Source of the DNA: JBBIQH01 sp964475945
Lineage (GTDB): Archaea > Thermoproteota > Nitrososphaeria > Nitrososphaerales > Nitrosocaldaceae
Assembly (NCBI GenBank): GCA_964475945.1
Contig: CAYYYF010000001.1
Location: forward strand, 157,925 to 221,924
Direction: 5' to 3'
DNA length: 64,000 bases
Translations under genes and position numbers: made by a program
Part shown: piece after piece, positions 36,047 through 44,625 of the stretch
Layout: each line of letters begins with the position of its first letter
Position numbering within the stretch: position 1 is the stretch's first letter
The notes under the pieces: generated by a model
What the model was told of the DNA's origin: nothing
The model's database searches: none
Seen by the model: the letters and a program-made list of their open reading frames with translations, nothing else

Positions 36047-37232
36047 CTACCTTATCCAACCTTGTTGGCTCGTTCTTAACACTCATCTTTATCCTTGCGT
36101 ATATTGTATCTGCATCGCTATCATTTAATCCTAGAACAGATGCTAATCTATACAAGGAGATTATGCATTCTTCAGGAGTTAAGGTTGACTTGCTTAGCAT
36201 ATCAACTATGCTATACACTATCCTCTCAGCATCCTTGCTTAGGTTAAGTAATCTGCACTGCACATCAAGTATCTTTGCATACTCATTACCAAATACCTTC
36301 ATGAACTCCCCTATGGTTAGTATCAGTTCCATGAGCTTTGATAACGTTATACCATTCGACTCCGCTAATGCTATTATATTACTAATTGAGTTATCATCGT
36401 TACCATTACTACTTTTATTAATATGATCCTTGCTATTGTTGATATCGTTGTTATTAATGCCCTCTCTGCTGTAATTACTCCTACCATCACTCTTCTTATT
36501 ATCCTTACCATTACTATCTCTGCCTATATTAACCTCTTTTCCATTACCATTGCCATTACTATTGCTAACATCTATACCTGATTGCTGTAGTGGTAGTGCT
36601 GGATCTGATAGATTCTTTATATCCAACTGATCAAAGTACTTGCGCATGAAGTTCAATGGATTTGCTATCTCTGCTTGGAATGCCTTAAAGTCCACTAGAG
36701 TAGTCTCAAATGCCTCTGTTAACTCCTTGAGACTCTTCTTTAGACTCTCAACATCTGTCTTTATATTATTTACAGTTGCTAATGCGTCATTAACCTGTTG
36801 CTTTGATTCACTGAACTCCTTTACTATACCATTAACCTTCTCATCTATCAACTGCTGTATCAAGGACTCATCTATCTGATTATTTGTATTAGTTATTGAC
36901 TGATCATTGTATGCCTGCTCCTGTAGATTTACCTGCTCAACCTGCATATTGCTTGTATCTAAGCCCTCTAAAGGATTGGTAGGATTATCTATAGGGTTAT
37001 TGGTATTACCTTTAGATGCAAGTTTAGGTAATACAATCAATACAAGTATTATAAGCAGTGATGGTAAAACAAAGTATAATGGATGAAGGAAGTATTCTTT
37101 AGCATAATAGTAGATAATGAACCATAGTAATGATAAAAGCATACCAGTTAAGAGTAACCTTGCTGAAGGACTTATCTTATTTATTATAATAAAAAAAATA
37201 GGGGTTTTTATCTTACTGCTTATGTTCATCAT
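36030..37232 (-). CDS. ArlX-like archaellum ring-scaffold protein (assigned by position)
   Basis: 400 residues. Two N-terminal hydrophobic segments (about residues 23-45 and 51-70), then a long coiled coil (EFSESKQQVNDALATVNNIK and following), an Asn/Ser/Lys/Asp-rich low-complexity region (about 225-285) and a helical C-terminal domain (SNGITLSKLMELILTIGEFM). Membrane anchor plus coiled coil directly downstream of the archaellin gene matches crenarchaeal ArlX, but it is longer, has two helices instead of one, and carries an extra C-terminal domain. It may combine ArlX and ArlC/D/E roles; this is inference. Confidence 0.65.
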   Translation of the reverse strand: MMNISSKIKTPIFFIIINKISPSARLLLTGMLLSLLWFIIYYYAKEYFLHPLYFVLPSLLIILVLIVLPKLASKGNTNNPIDNPTNPLEGLDTSNMQVEQVNLQEQAYNDQSITNTNNQIDESLIQQLIDEKVNGIVKEFSESKQQVNDALATVNNIKTDVESLKKSLKELTEAFETTLVDFKAFQAEIANPLNFMRKYFDQLDIKNLSDPALPLQQSGIDVSNSNGNGNGKEVNIGRDSNGKDNKKSDGRSNYSREGINNNDINNSKDHINKSSNGNDDNSISNIIALAESNGITLSKLMELILTIGEFMKVFGNEYAKILDVQCRLLNLSKDAERIVYSIVDMLSKSTLTPEECIISLYRLASVLGLNDSDADTIYARIKMSVKNEPTRLDKVGGRDG

Positions 37233-37241
37233 TTCCCCTCC

Positions 37242-37964
37242 TTAACCTAGGTTAACTACGTTGGTTGTTATCACTGGAACACTTCTCTCAACTGTGAGCA
37301 CTGAACCTCCAGATATTATCAATTCACTGTGTAGCATATCTAACTGCTGTGGTTGATCACCTACCTTGAATACTATGGTTAGTACTGCTACCTCACCGCC
37401 ATCAAGTATATCATTATCCTGTATAGAGTTGCTCCACCATATTATTGCACATGTATTTGTTGATGCTGTGAATGTACTAGTATTAGCATTGTATATTGGG
37501 GTTTGAGGGCTGGCAGCAAATGTGCAATCATCTGCATTAACTGTAGCTAACATTGATAATACATCATTGAATGATGCTTGCTGTCTGTTTGGACCTGCGT
37601 ATATGTTATCATATGTTACTGTCTTACTGAAGTACTTTACTGCAGTTAGCTGCTTCTGTAGATTAACCTCACCTGCCCCAGATGCTAGCTTTATTGGTAT
37701 TGAGTAGTACTGTAACACTGGTGGATTAGCACTAGTATTACCACTACCAGTTACCAATCCTGCTACCTCTACTGCACCTGTTGCTGACTTCAAGCCTTCA
37801 CTTATAGTAGTCTTGCTCTTCTGTGTAGTCCCAAACCCTGCATTCAATACCACAAATGCCAATGCTGCTGCTACTACCACGAATGCTATCATCACTATTG
37901 CTGACTCTATACCCAGTATTCCTCTCCTCTGTTTCCTTGTCTTGCTTAGGCGTATTGCAGCCAT
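37242..37964 (-). CDS. arlB: archaellin (ArlB/FlaB)
   Basis: Filament subunit with a class III signal peptide: MAAIRLSKTRKQRRG, cleaved before ILGIESAIVMIAFVVVAAAL, the conserved hydrophobic core. The rest is beta-rich, ending VERSVPVITTNVVNLG. The start at 37964 gives a 15-residue leader typical for prepilin-peptidase substrates. An upstream ATG at 38018 (18 more residues) is also open, and an AT-rich TATA-like element at 38035-38047 would place transcription start close to it. Only one archaellin gene is seen. It is the first gene of arlB-X-G-F-H-I-J. Confidence 0.92.
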   Translation of the reverse strand: MAAIRLSKTRKQRRGILGIESAIVMIAFVVVAAALAFVVLNAGFGTTQKSKTTISEGLKSATGAVEVAGLVTGSGNTSANPPVLQYYSIPIKLASGAGEVNLQKQLTAVKYFSKTVTYDNIYAGPNRQQASFNDVLSMLATVNADDCTFAASPQTPIYNANTSTFTASTNTCAIIWWSNSIQDNDILDGGEVAVLTIVFKVGDQPQQLDMLHSELIISGGSVLTVERSVPVITTNVVNLG

Positions 37965-38127
37965 AGGGTAGATATAGTGCATATCTTGATATGCATTAGT
38001 GTGTAAGCAAGGAGACATACTAATTGGAGAGGATGAGTAAAAATAATAACAAGTAATAATATTATTGTATATTGCTCTCCTACCATAATAAAATAAGCTT
38101 TAAATACTAACTTTATACATTAAAATT

Positions 38128-39135
38128 ATGGTTAATGCATATGCAAAGAATATTATAAATCTGCTTTTTGATAAGCAGTATTGGCATATATATGGTAAGG
38201 CAATAAAATCGATGTTAGGGAAGAGGAGCCCATTCTACGGCTCAGCAGATATAACAAACTACTGCAACCTGCACTGCTCTCACTGCTACTGGTGGGTGAG
38301 TAGGAACTCTAACCTTCAAGAGTTGAGCCTTGAAGGATGGAAGCATGTAATAGATGAGGTATTCAAGAGGAGGTTCAATGTAACCCATGTATATCTGCTT
38401 GGGGGAGAGCCTTACCTTAGACCTGATGTTGTAGAGTTGTTCAGTAAGGAGATGTATGGCAAGTGCACAGTGATAACCAATGGCACCATGCCTATAAAGT
38501 TCTTCAAGGGTATAATACTATACATAATATCTGTTGATGGTCCAAGAGAAGTGCATGATATGATAAGGGGTAAGACATACGATAAGATAAAGGGCAATGT
38601 AAGGGAGTTTGTAGAGGTGTATGGGAAGAAAGGGAAGGGCTTCTACACTACAGTTAACATGACCATAAATACATTAAACTACAAGCATGTGAGGGAGATG
38701 GTTGATGAGTGGATAGACCTTGTAGAGGGCTTGGTATTCCAGTTCTATACGCCATTCAGTGAGAACGATCCATTATGGCTACCATTTGGTAGCGAGAGGG
38801 ATGCTGTTATTGATGAGCTCATAAGACTTAAGAAAGAATACTACACATTCATATTAAATACAATACCTCAACTGAATACATATAGAAAGCCATGGGGGGC
38901 AAGGTGCCCAAACTGGATGTGTGTTGCAGTTGATGCGTTTGGTAGGATAAAGAGCCCATGTAGCATGGGTAGTGCTGATCCTAACATGCCCCAGCCTATA
39001 TGCGAGCGCTGTGGATGCTTGGGTAACTGCATAGCATACACCTACGGGCTTAGAGGCGATCCTAGCAGGGAGTATGACATCTATGCTAGAGCAGATGTTA
39101 GATTCGCAAGTTCCTTGCTCTCGCAGCATAAATAA
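38128..39135 (+). CDS. radical SAM protein with C-terminal cysteine cluster
   Basis: 335 residues. SAM/[4Fe-4S] motif CNLHCSHCYWW (near residue 46), YLLGGEPYLRPDV as the GGE motif, and a Cys-rich C-terminus (ARCPNWMCVAV; SPCSMG; PICERCGCLGNC) like SPASM-type auxiliary cluster domains. Substrate unknown; not part of any neighbouring pathway recognised here. Divergent from arlB. TATA-like TTTAAATACTAAC lies 20-30 bp upstream of the ATG. Confidence 0.85.
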   Translation: MVNAYAKNIINLLFDKQYWHIYGKAIKSMLGKRSPFYGSADITNYCNLHCSHCYWWVSRNSNLQELSLEGWKHVIDEVFKRRFNVTHVYLLGGEPYLRPDVVELFSKEMYGKCTVITNGTMPIKFFKGIILYIISVDGPREVHDMIRGKTYDKIKGNVREFVEVYGKKGKGFYTTVNMTINTLNYKHVREMVDEWIDLVEGLVFQFYTPFSENDPLWLPFGSERDAVIDELIRLKKEYYTFILNTIPQLNTYRKPWGARCPNWMCVAVDAFGRIKSPCSMGSADPNMPQPICERCGCLGNCIAYTYGLRGDPSREYDIYARADVRFASSLLSQHK

Positions 39136-39250
39136 TTAATTGAAATCCAAGAACAATTTTATTTATTATTGTTTATTGCCAAAGATGATAATAACCTTAA
39201 AGGTTATATTCTACCTCTACCATAATATTATTGTAGGGTGGTGGATAAGG

Positions 39251-39436
39251 ATGAATGGTATTGCAATAGATGCAATACATGGGTTTGGTGATATACCAAT
39301 GCTAGCAATACCAGTATTGCCATACCGTGTTAGCATGGATGGGTTGGCATACAAGTTACAATATAGGCTTATAATGAATGATATTGCGTTTACACCACCC
39401 TACATATGGGGAGGGCTTAGTAGATATAATACATGA
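39251..39436 (+). CDS. possible small protein (61 residues), doubtful
   Basis: From ATG 39251, preceded by a weak GGATAAGG, the frame reads MNGIAIDAIHGFGDIPMLAI and ends at 39436. It shows normal amino-acid variety but has no recognised family. It lies in a 690-bp stretch with no other convincing gene. A TTG at 39140 would lengthen it, without support. Treat as a low-confidence call. Confidence 0.25.
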   Translation: MNGIAIDAIHGFGDIPMLAIPVLPYRVSMDGLAYKLQYRLIMNDIAFTPPYIWGGLSRYNT

Positions 39437-39525
39437 ATGATGAAGGATACGGTAATGCTAAACCCTGTTGGGATGTAGGGTAGGAAGGGTTAAGTAAGGT
39501 ATATGTATATGATGATAAACTAAGC

Positions 39526-39791
39526 ATAAAAGAATAGTTAAGGAAGAGGGTAAGGAGGTTAATGGGAGAGAATTGGTTTAGAGATGGAGAGGGAAGGGAT
39601 AAAGTAGGAAAGGGTAGGAGGGAATGGATAAGGGAGGATATGAAAGGAAGGAAATGGAGGAAGAGAGTAATTGGTTAAAGAGTAGGATATAGGAAGAGGA
39701 TGTGGAGAGGTAAAGGTAGATAGGAAGGTTATGTGAAGGGATAGGTTGAAGGCAAAGAATAGGAAGGATGTGAAGGTAAGGTAAAAGATAA
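39526..39791 (+). other. cytosine-free polypurine tract, noncoding
   Basis: From 39526 to 39752 the plus strand contains no cytosine, and only one (39753) up to 39791. Purines are about 82% over 39541-39780 by direct count, with recurrent GGA/AGG/GAAGG words but no exact tandem unit. Frames on the opposite strand are open only because of this composition (Pro/Ser/Leu/Tyr-rich junk). No promoter or tRNA-like fold seen. It ends just before the small gene at 39829. Confidence 0.85.
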
Positions 39792-39828
39792 CCAATGCTA
39801 ATAAACCTCCCCATATATTATTTATGCT

Positions 39829-40083
39829 ATGGATGAGAGGATAAGGGCTATAATAGATGCTAAGATCAATGAGTGTATGGATGATACTGCTAGGGTTAAT
39901 GCTATAACAGATGCCTTTAGCAAGGACATGCATGATACATTAATGCTAGGCATAGTCATAGGGAGGGTATATAACTCATTCTATTACCAGCATAGGAGGA
40001 TACTTGGTAGGGATCCTAATGATGAGGAGTTTAAAGAGTTCCTTGAGTTACTAAAGGATAGGTTAAGCAAGATCATAAAGTAG
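39829..40083 (+). CDS. hypothetical helical protein
   Basis: 84 residues, helical, charged: IDAKINECMDDTARVNAITD, then GIVIGRVYNSFYYQHRRIL and a C-terminal helix EEFKEFLELLKDRLSKI. No family recognised. Starts 30-40 bp after the purine tract, with TATATTATTTA (39809-39822) as a possible promoter. Normal composition supports a real gene. Confidence 0.65.
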   Translation: MDERIRAIIDAKINECMDDTARVNAITDAFSKDMHDTLMLGIVIGRVYNSFYYQHRRILGRDPNDEEFKEFLELLKDRLSKIIK

Positions 40084-40107
40084 GATGAGTAATTAGGTAA
40101 TGATTGA

Positions 40108-40314
40108 TCAGATGCTATCCAATAGGATCTTCTCATTACAGTCATTGCAGTAGAACTCATAGGTATATATGCATGGGCACTTGTTCTTAGCATAAAGCAT
40201 TACCCTCTTGCTCCTCAATGCCTTCTCATAATCTATGAACTCCCTAGCCAATAGGTTACATACCATGCATACAACATCATGCCCTTTATGCCTATCTATC
40301 TTCTCCTTGCTCAC
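40108..40314 (-). CDS. small putative zinc-binding protein
   Basis: 68 residues with two cysteine pairs: VVCMVCNLLAR near residue 15 and EFYCNDCNEKI near residue 54, plus CPC in between. Likely a treble-clef or zinc-ribbon fold. No family recognised. Convergent with the small helical gene and 67 bp downstream of lysK. Confidence 0.65.
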   Translation of the reverse strand: MSKEKIDRHKGHDVVCMVCNLLAREFIDYEKALRSKRVMLYAKNKCPCIYTYEFYCNDCNEKILLDSI

Positions 40315-40381
40315 TTATCAACCTTACAAGTATGCATATATGAACCTAATTACTGCTTCTTCACCTCTCCTTGCTTACTTG

Positions 40382-41485
40382 CTACCTCTCCCTCTGTATC
40401 TTGTATAACCTTGAGAGATGGTATAATGCCCTCCTAACTACATCTATACTCTTTGTATACTCATCTATGCTAACATGCTCATCATGTGTATGAGATGAGT
40501 GAGGATCCCCAGGCCCATATGTAACCACAGGTATCTTCAGTGCATTACCTAGAATATTCATATCCCCAGTCCCACTCTTCCTTATAAGCATAGGCCTTGT
40601 ATGCTTCACATCCATAACAGCAAGTATGAGTGCTCTAACCAATGGTGAGTCATGCCTTGCCTCAAAGGGCTCAGTCCTATCCTCTATGCTATACTCTACC
40701 TTTACAGAAGCACCATCTATAACATTATCGATGATATCTATTACCTTAGCAGTACTCATACCATTTGGAACCCTTATATCTACGGTCATGCTACACTCCG
40801 CTGGGGTAACATTATGGCTACTCCCTCCCTTTATCTCTGTTAAGCAGCATGTTAACCTATCTATCTCTGCTAGAGATGCCTTGAGCCTCTGCCAGATCAT
40901 GAATGCCTCCTCTATGGCATTACCAGCAAGCATGGGTGCACTTGCATGTGCACTATTCCCTACATTGCATGTTATGCTTAAAGCAACCCTACCCTTGTAT
41001 GCTATTGTAATCTTATCTATACCACTAGGCTCACCAAAGATAGCATAATCAACCTCTATATCTGTAATACCATTCTTCAAGAGGTTCTTTATACCTGTAG
41101 CATTACCCTCCTCATCAACCAAGCCAGCAAATATTATTGTGCCACAGTCCCTTGCAGATGCTGCTGCAAGTAGAAGTGATAGCAATGGTGCCTTTGCATC
41201 TGATGCCCCTCTACCATATATAAACCCATCCTGTATGTGCACAGGTATATACCCTGGCACTGTATCCATATGCCCACAAAGCAGTATCCTTGGGTAACCA
41301 TAACCTTTCCTTGCTATTACATTACCAACATCATCTATGTATACCCTCTCAAACCCAAGCTCATTGGATGCCTTATCTGCTATTAACCTTGCAAGCTCAT
41401 GCTCCTGCTTAGATGGCGTATATATCTCTAATGCTCTCTTAAGGAGTTCTATAGCATATGCATCAGAGACCATTCCTCTTATCAC
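40382..41485 (-). CDS. lysK: [LysW]-lysine/ornithine hydrolase (M20 family)
   Basis: Releases the finished amino acid from the carrier LysW. 367 residues, zinc M20 peptidase fold: LLCGHMDTVPGYIPV with His72 and Asp74, GRGASDAKAPLL, LVDEEGNATGIKNL (catalytic Glu pair), IFGEPSG, and C-terminal SHTHDEHVS. The stop-start overlap of 4 bp with lysX, and lysW just upstream, make the assignment firm. In this lineage the same set may make lysine and/or arginine; the substrate cannot be told here. Start may be Met5. Confidence 0.88.
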   Translation of the reverse strand: MIRGMVSDAYAIELLKRALEIYTPSKQEHELARLIADKASNELGFERVYIDDVGNVIARKGYGYPRILLCGHMDTVPGYIPVHIQDGFIYGRGASDAKAPLLSLLLAAASARDCGTIIFAGLVDEEGNATGIKNLLKNGITDIEVDYAIFGEPSGIDKITIAYKGRVALSITCNVGNSAHASAPMLAGNAIEEAFMIWQRLKASLAEIDRLTCCLTEIKGGSSHNVTPAECSMTVDIRVPNGMSTAKVIDIIDNVIDGASVKVEYSIEDRTEPFEARHDSPLVRALILAVMDVKHTRPMLIRKSGTGDMNILGNALKIPVVTYGPGDPHSSHTHDEHVSIDEYTKSIDVVRRALYHLSRLYKIQRER

Positions 41486-42354
41486 TCTATGCCTGCTATA
41501 TAATCTATCATCTCATCTGCTATTCTTGCATTAGATACCCTAGCAACGTTCTTGAACTCTGTTGTAGGATTAACCTCATGCACTAGCAGCCCTTTAGCCT
41601 CATCCTCCATGAGGTCTACACCAACTATCTCCCCATTTACAGCCTTACATGCCTTTATGCATATATCCTCCAACTCATTTGTTACCTCACACTTCTCTGC
41701 CCTCCCACCTAGAGCCATGTTAGTCTTCCAACTCTCACTGCCTGAGTATCTGTATATTGCGCCTACAACCCTGTTACCTACAACTATAGCCCTTATATCC
41801 CTAGGAGGCCTCTTAACATACTCCTGCAGATAGTATACTTGATACAATGGGAACATATGCTCCCTATCCTCTACCACTGCCTCTGCAGCATGCCTATCAC
41901 TTATCAGTGCTATGAGCCTACCCCAACTACCTACTGTAGGCTTTAATACAGCAGGATAGCCTAGTGCATCCAAAGCCTTCATAACACCCTCTTGCGTGAA
42001 TGCAAGCATGCTCCTTGGTGTCTTTATGTTATTCTTAACCAATGCAACATGTGCAAACAACTTGTTACCTGCTATAAGGGAGCACCTTAGAGGGTTTATA
42101 ACCCTAGCAGTGCACTCTAATGCAGCTGTAAGGTGTATGCTCCTGAAGTAACTTACGCACCTCTGTAGGTATATACCATTATTACTCATGTTATTGCTAT
42201 TATTGCTATTACTGCTAATACTATTAAGATCAATTAAAATATCTTTGGAGTCTAGCATCCTAACATCCAAGCCCTTCCTTAATGCAGCATCATATAGTGC
42301 CTTCTCCTCCCACCTTACAACATCGTAGAGTATGTTTAACCTTACTCTCCCCAA
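41482..42354 (-). CDS. lysX: LysX/ArgX-type LysW-amino-acid ligase (ATP-grasp)
   Basis: Attaches alpha-aminoadipate or glutamate to the C-terminal Glu of LysW using ATP. 290 residues, RimK-like ATP-grasp: INPLRCSLIAGNKLFAHVALV, GYPAVLKPTVGSWGRLIALI, YLQEYVKRPPRDIRAIVVGN, and VDLMEDEAKGLLVHEVNPTTEFKN (metal site). An Asn/Ser insert (SISSNSNNSNNMSNN, residues about 47-61) replaces a normally short loop. Overlaps lysW by 13 bp. Confidence 0.9.
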   Translation of the reverse strand: MGRVRLNILYDVVRWEEKALYDAALRKGLDVRMLDSKDILIDLNSISSNSNNSNNMSNNGIYLQRCVSYFRSIHLTAALECTARVINPLRCSLIAGNKLFAHVALVKNNIKTPRSMLAFTQEGVMKALDALGYPAVLKPTVGSWGRLIALISDRHAAEAVVEDREHMFPLYQVYYLQEYVKRPPRDIRAIVVGNRVVGAIYRYSGSESWKTNMALGGRAEKCEVTNELEDICIKACKAVNGEIVGVDLMEDEAKGLLVHEVNPTTEFKNVARVSNARIADEMIDYIAGIE

Positions 42355-42527
42355 TCCTCTCCAACAACTTGTGCTGGCTTGATATTAAATCCTTCCCCTT
42401 GCTTTACTAACTCGTAACTTGCACCACAGTCTGGGCATGTTACTATCTCACCCTCTATTGCATCACTTGGCACCTTAAGGTCTGCTTCACACTCTGTGCA
42501 CTTTACCATGCTATCTAGCAACTGCAA
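42342..42527 (-). CDS. lysW: amino-group carrier protein LysW
   Basis: 61-residue acidic carrier with a zinc ribbon (VKCTECEADLKV and VTCPDCGASYEL) and the diagnostic C-terminus EDWGE whose last Glu side chain or carboxylate carries the intermediate. The alternative start Met7 (MVKCTECE) fits the usual 54-56-residue length better. First gene of lysW-lysX-lysK; lysZ, lysY and lysJ are not in the window. Confidence 0.93.
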   Translation of the reverse strand: MQLLDSMVKCTECEADLKVPSDAIEGEIVTCPDCGASYELVKQGEGFNIKPAQVVGEDWGE

Positions 42528-42563
42528 TACGATTATATACTTTGCTCTCTTGCTCGATAACCC

Positions 42564-43667
42564 TTAACCCTCCCTTGCTATTATTATAACAGATGCACTG
42601 GTCCCTGCAGCAGCCATGTTATGCATCAACCCTATGCCATAATCCCTCTTACTCATAACATCTACGAGGGATGCGAGTTGGGCTACCCCTGTTGCACCTA
42701 CTGAGTGCCCTCTACCAAGTATTCCCCCATCGTTATTAACATCTGGTATGCTAACCTTGCCCTCAATAGCATCCTTCCCCTCACCCTTGCCAACAAAGCC
42801 AAGATCCTCATATGCCATAATCTCACATATGGTAAAGGCATCATGCACCTGAGCAGCATCCACCATGCTAGGCTTTACATTACCCATCTCATATGCATCC
42901 CTAGCAGCATTAAGTGTAGCATGCATGCATCTTAGATCCCTTATGCTGTTTATCCCTGCACCTATACTGCTTGAGCCTATACCCTTTATTATAAAAGGGT
43001 TAAGGCCTAGATCCCTAGCAGTGCTATAATCAGTAAGCAAGGCAACAGATGCGCCATTGCATGGTATTGAGCAGTCATACAACCTTAATGGATCTACTAC
43101 TGGTTTAGAGTTAAGCACTTGCTCAAGTGTAAGCATATCAGAGTTGTAAAAGTATGCATACCTATTCCTTAACGCATTCCTGCGATTCTTTAAGGCAACC
43201 ATTGCTAGATGCTCCCTAGATGCATTATACTCATCCATGTATGCCTTTGCATACAATGCTGCCCAGTGTGCTGGATGCTTGAAGTATCCTCTAGCATGAT
43301 CCCAATCAAGCCTCATACCAATGCTATCCTTTGCGTCAAACCCTACAACAAGGATGCTCTTGCATAGCCCAGATGCTATGTATGAGTATGCTGTTGCTAA
43401 TGCACTTGCACCAGAGCTGCACATGCTCTCAACCCTTGCTGCTACCTTTACCTTTAGGTTAAGCATCTCTGCTATTATGCTTGCTGAGTATGGGTTCTTA
43501 TCTGCACTTGCTACAAGTATTGCATCTATGCCAAGATCCTTTAGAGCATTATTCCTGTTAAGCATATCAATGTATGCATTTATAGCATGCTCGTATATTG
43601 CATAATCCTTAATCTCATCCCTGTTGAACTTGCTAAGCCCATAGCCTACTACTGCTACCTTACTCAT
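42564..43667 (-). CDS. archaeal thiolase-fold acyl-CoA acetyltransferase (SCPx type)
   Basis: 367 residues. Nucleophilic Cys83 in VESMCSSGASAL, then HAALYAKAY, AAQVHDAFTICEIMAYEDLG (His), and NNDGGILGRGHSVGATGVAQ with the second His, ending HNMAAAGTSASVII. Archaeal members often pair with HMG-CoA synthase and a DUF35 OB-fold protein; neither is adjacent, so a role in mevalonate or in carbon fixation is open. Overlaps the LLM-type gene by 8 bp. Confidence 0.85.
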   Translation of the reverse strand: MSKVAVVGYGLSKFNRDEIKDYAIYEHAINAYIDMLNRNNALKDLGIDAILVASADKNPYSASIIAEMLNLKVKVAARVESMCSSGASALATAYSYIASGLCKSILVVGFDAKDSIGMRLDWDHARGYFKHPAHWAALYAKAYMDEYNASREHLAMVALKNRRNALRNRYAYFYNSDMLTLEQVLNSKPVVDPLRLYDCSIPCNGASVALLTDYSTARDLGLNPFIIKGIGSSSIGAGINSIRDLRCMHATLNAARDAYEMGNVKPSMVDAAQVHDAFTICEIMAYEDLGFVGKGEGKDAIEGKVSIPDVNNDGGILGRGHSVGATGVAQLASLVDVMSKRDYGIGLMHNMAAAGTSASVIIIAREG

Positions 43668-44625
43668 CCCCTATCATACACTCAAGTAAAGCCTTATATG
43701 ACTTTGCATCACCCTCTATTGGGTTATACTGTAGTATTAAGAGATCTATACCTGTAGAGATTATCCTCTCGCATTGCTTAATGCATTCATCCATGCTCCC
43801 TGCAATAGCAAGCTCTGATAACATTCTATCGCTAACATGCACATGTATATCCTTTAACCCATGTGTAGAGTAATGCTCCCTTATAGCATAGACCTCATCC
43901 TTAAACCCATTCCTTGCTAGGTAATCAGCGTATATAGGGCCTACTGCTGTATAGAATGCTATTGTATTCTTTGCCCTCTCTACTGCTTTACTACCATTGC
44001 CTACTGCTGTTACTATAACATAGCATACTCTGCATTCTGGGTTAATGCTCTTTACCATTGCTACTGTATCCCTTAATAATCCCAATGGTCTTAAGAATAG
44101 TATCACACCATCACCTATGCTTGATGCAAGGTTGAGCATCCCTGCATTAGTTGCTGCTATATATATTGGCATAACCCTTGATGGTTTGAAGCCTAGCCTC
44201 ATATCCCTAATTCTTACTATCTTACCAGTGTAGTTAACCCTCTCTCCCTTGCATATAAGCCTTATAGCCTCAACGTATTCTCTCATCCTATCAAGATTAC
44301 TCTTAAAGATGCTGTTATGCCAATCCTCAGCAAGCTTCTTGCTGCTCGCACCCAAGCCTAGTATGAACCTGCTAGAGGATAATGCATCTAGCGTAGCTGC
44401 TGCCATTGCCATACTTGCTGCTGATCTAGAGTGTATGCTTACTATGCATGTCCCTAGCCTTGCCTTTCTTGCTATTGATGCTATATACCCTAGGGTTGAG
44501 AATGCATCTCTACCCCATGACTCAGGTATCCATATTGAGTCTATGCCTAGAGCATCAGCAATCCTTGCATACTCTAATACCTGCTCCATGCTAAGGAGCA
44601 TCCCAAGGCTTACCCCTAACCTCAT
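43660..44625 (-). CDS. F420-type luciferase-like (LLM) oxidoreductase
   Basis: 321 residues, TIM-barrel LLM family: LGVSLGMLLSMEQVLEYARIADALGIDSIWIPES, the FSTLGYIASIARKARLGT segment, FILGLGASSKKLAEDWHNS and YIAATNAGMLNLASSIGDGVIL. Such enzymes use coenzyme F420 or FMN; the substrate is unknown. Nitrososphaeria make F420, so F420 is likely. Flanked by a thiolase and a nucleotidyltransferase with 4-8 bp overlaps, so these form an operon of mixed function. Confidence 0.85.
   Translation of the reverse strand: MRLGVSLGMLLSMEQVLEYARIADALGIDSIWIPESWGRDAFSTLGYIASIARKARLGTCIVSIHSRSAASMAMAAATLDALSSSRFILGLGASSKKLAEDWHNSIFKSNLDRMREYVEAIRLICKGERVNYTGKIVRIRDMRLGFKPSRVMPIYIAATNAGMLNLASSIGDGVILFLRPLGLLRDTVAMVKSINPECRVCYVIVTAVGNGSKAVERAKNTIAFYTAVGPIYADYLARNGFKDEVYAIREHYSTHGLKDIHVHVSDRMLSELAIAGSMDECIKQCERIISTGIDLLILQYNPIEGDAKSYKALLECMIGDE

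Noticed and set aside
39559..39933. 124-residue minus-strand frame rich in Pro/Ser/Leu/Tyr
   Set aside because: Open because the opposite strand has no cytosine; composition artefact with no gene-like features and overlaps a better small gene.
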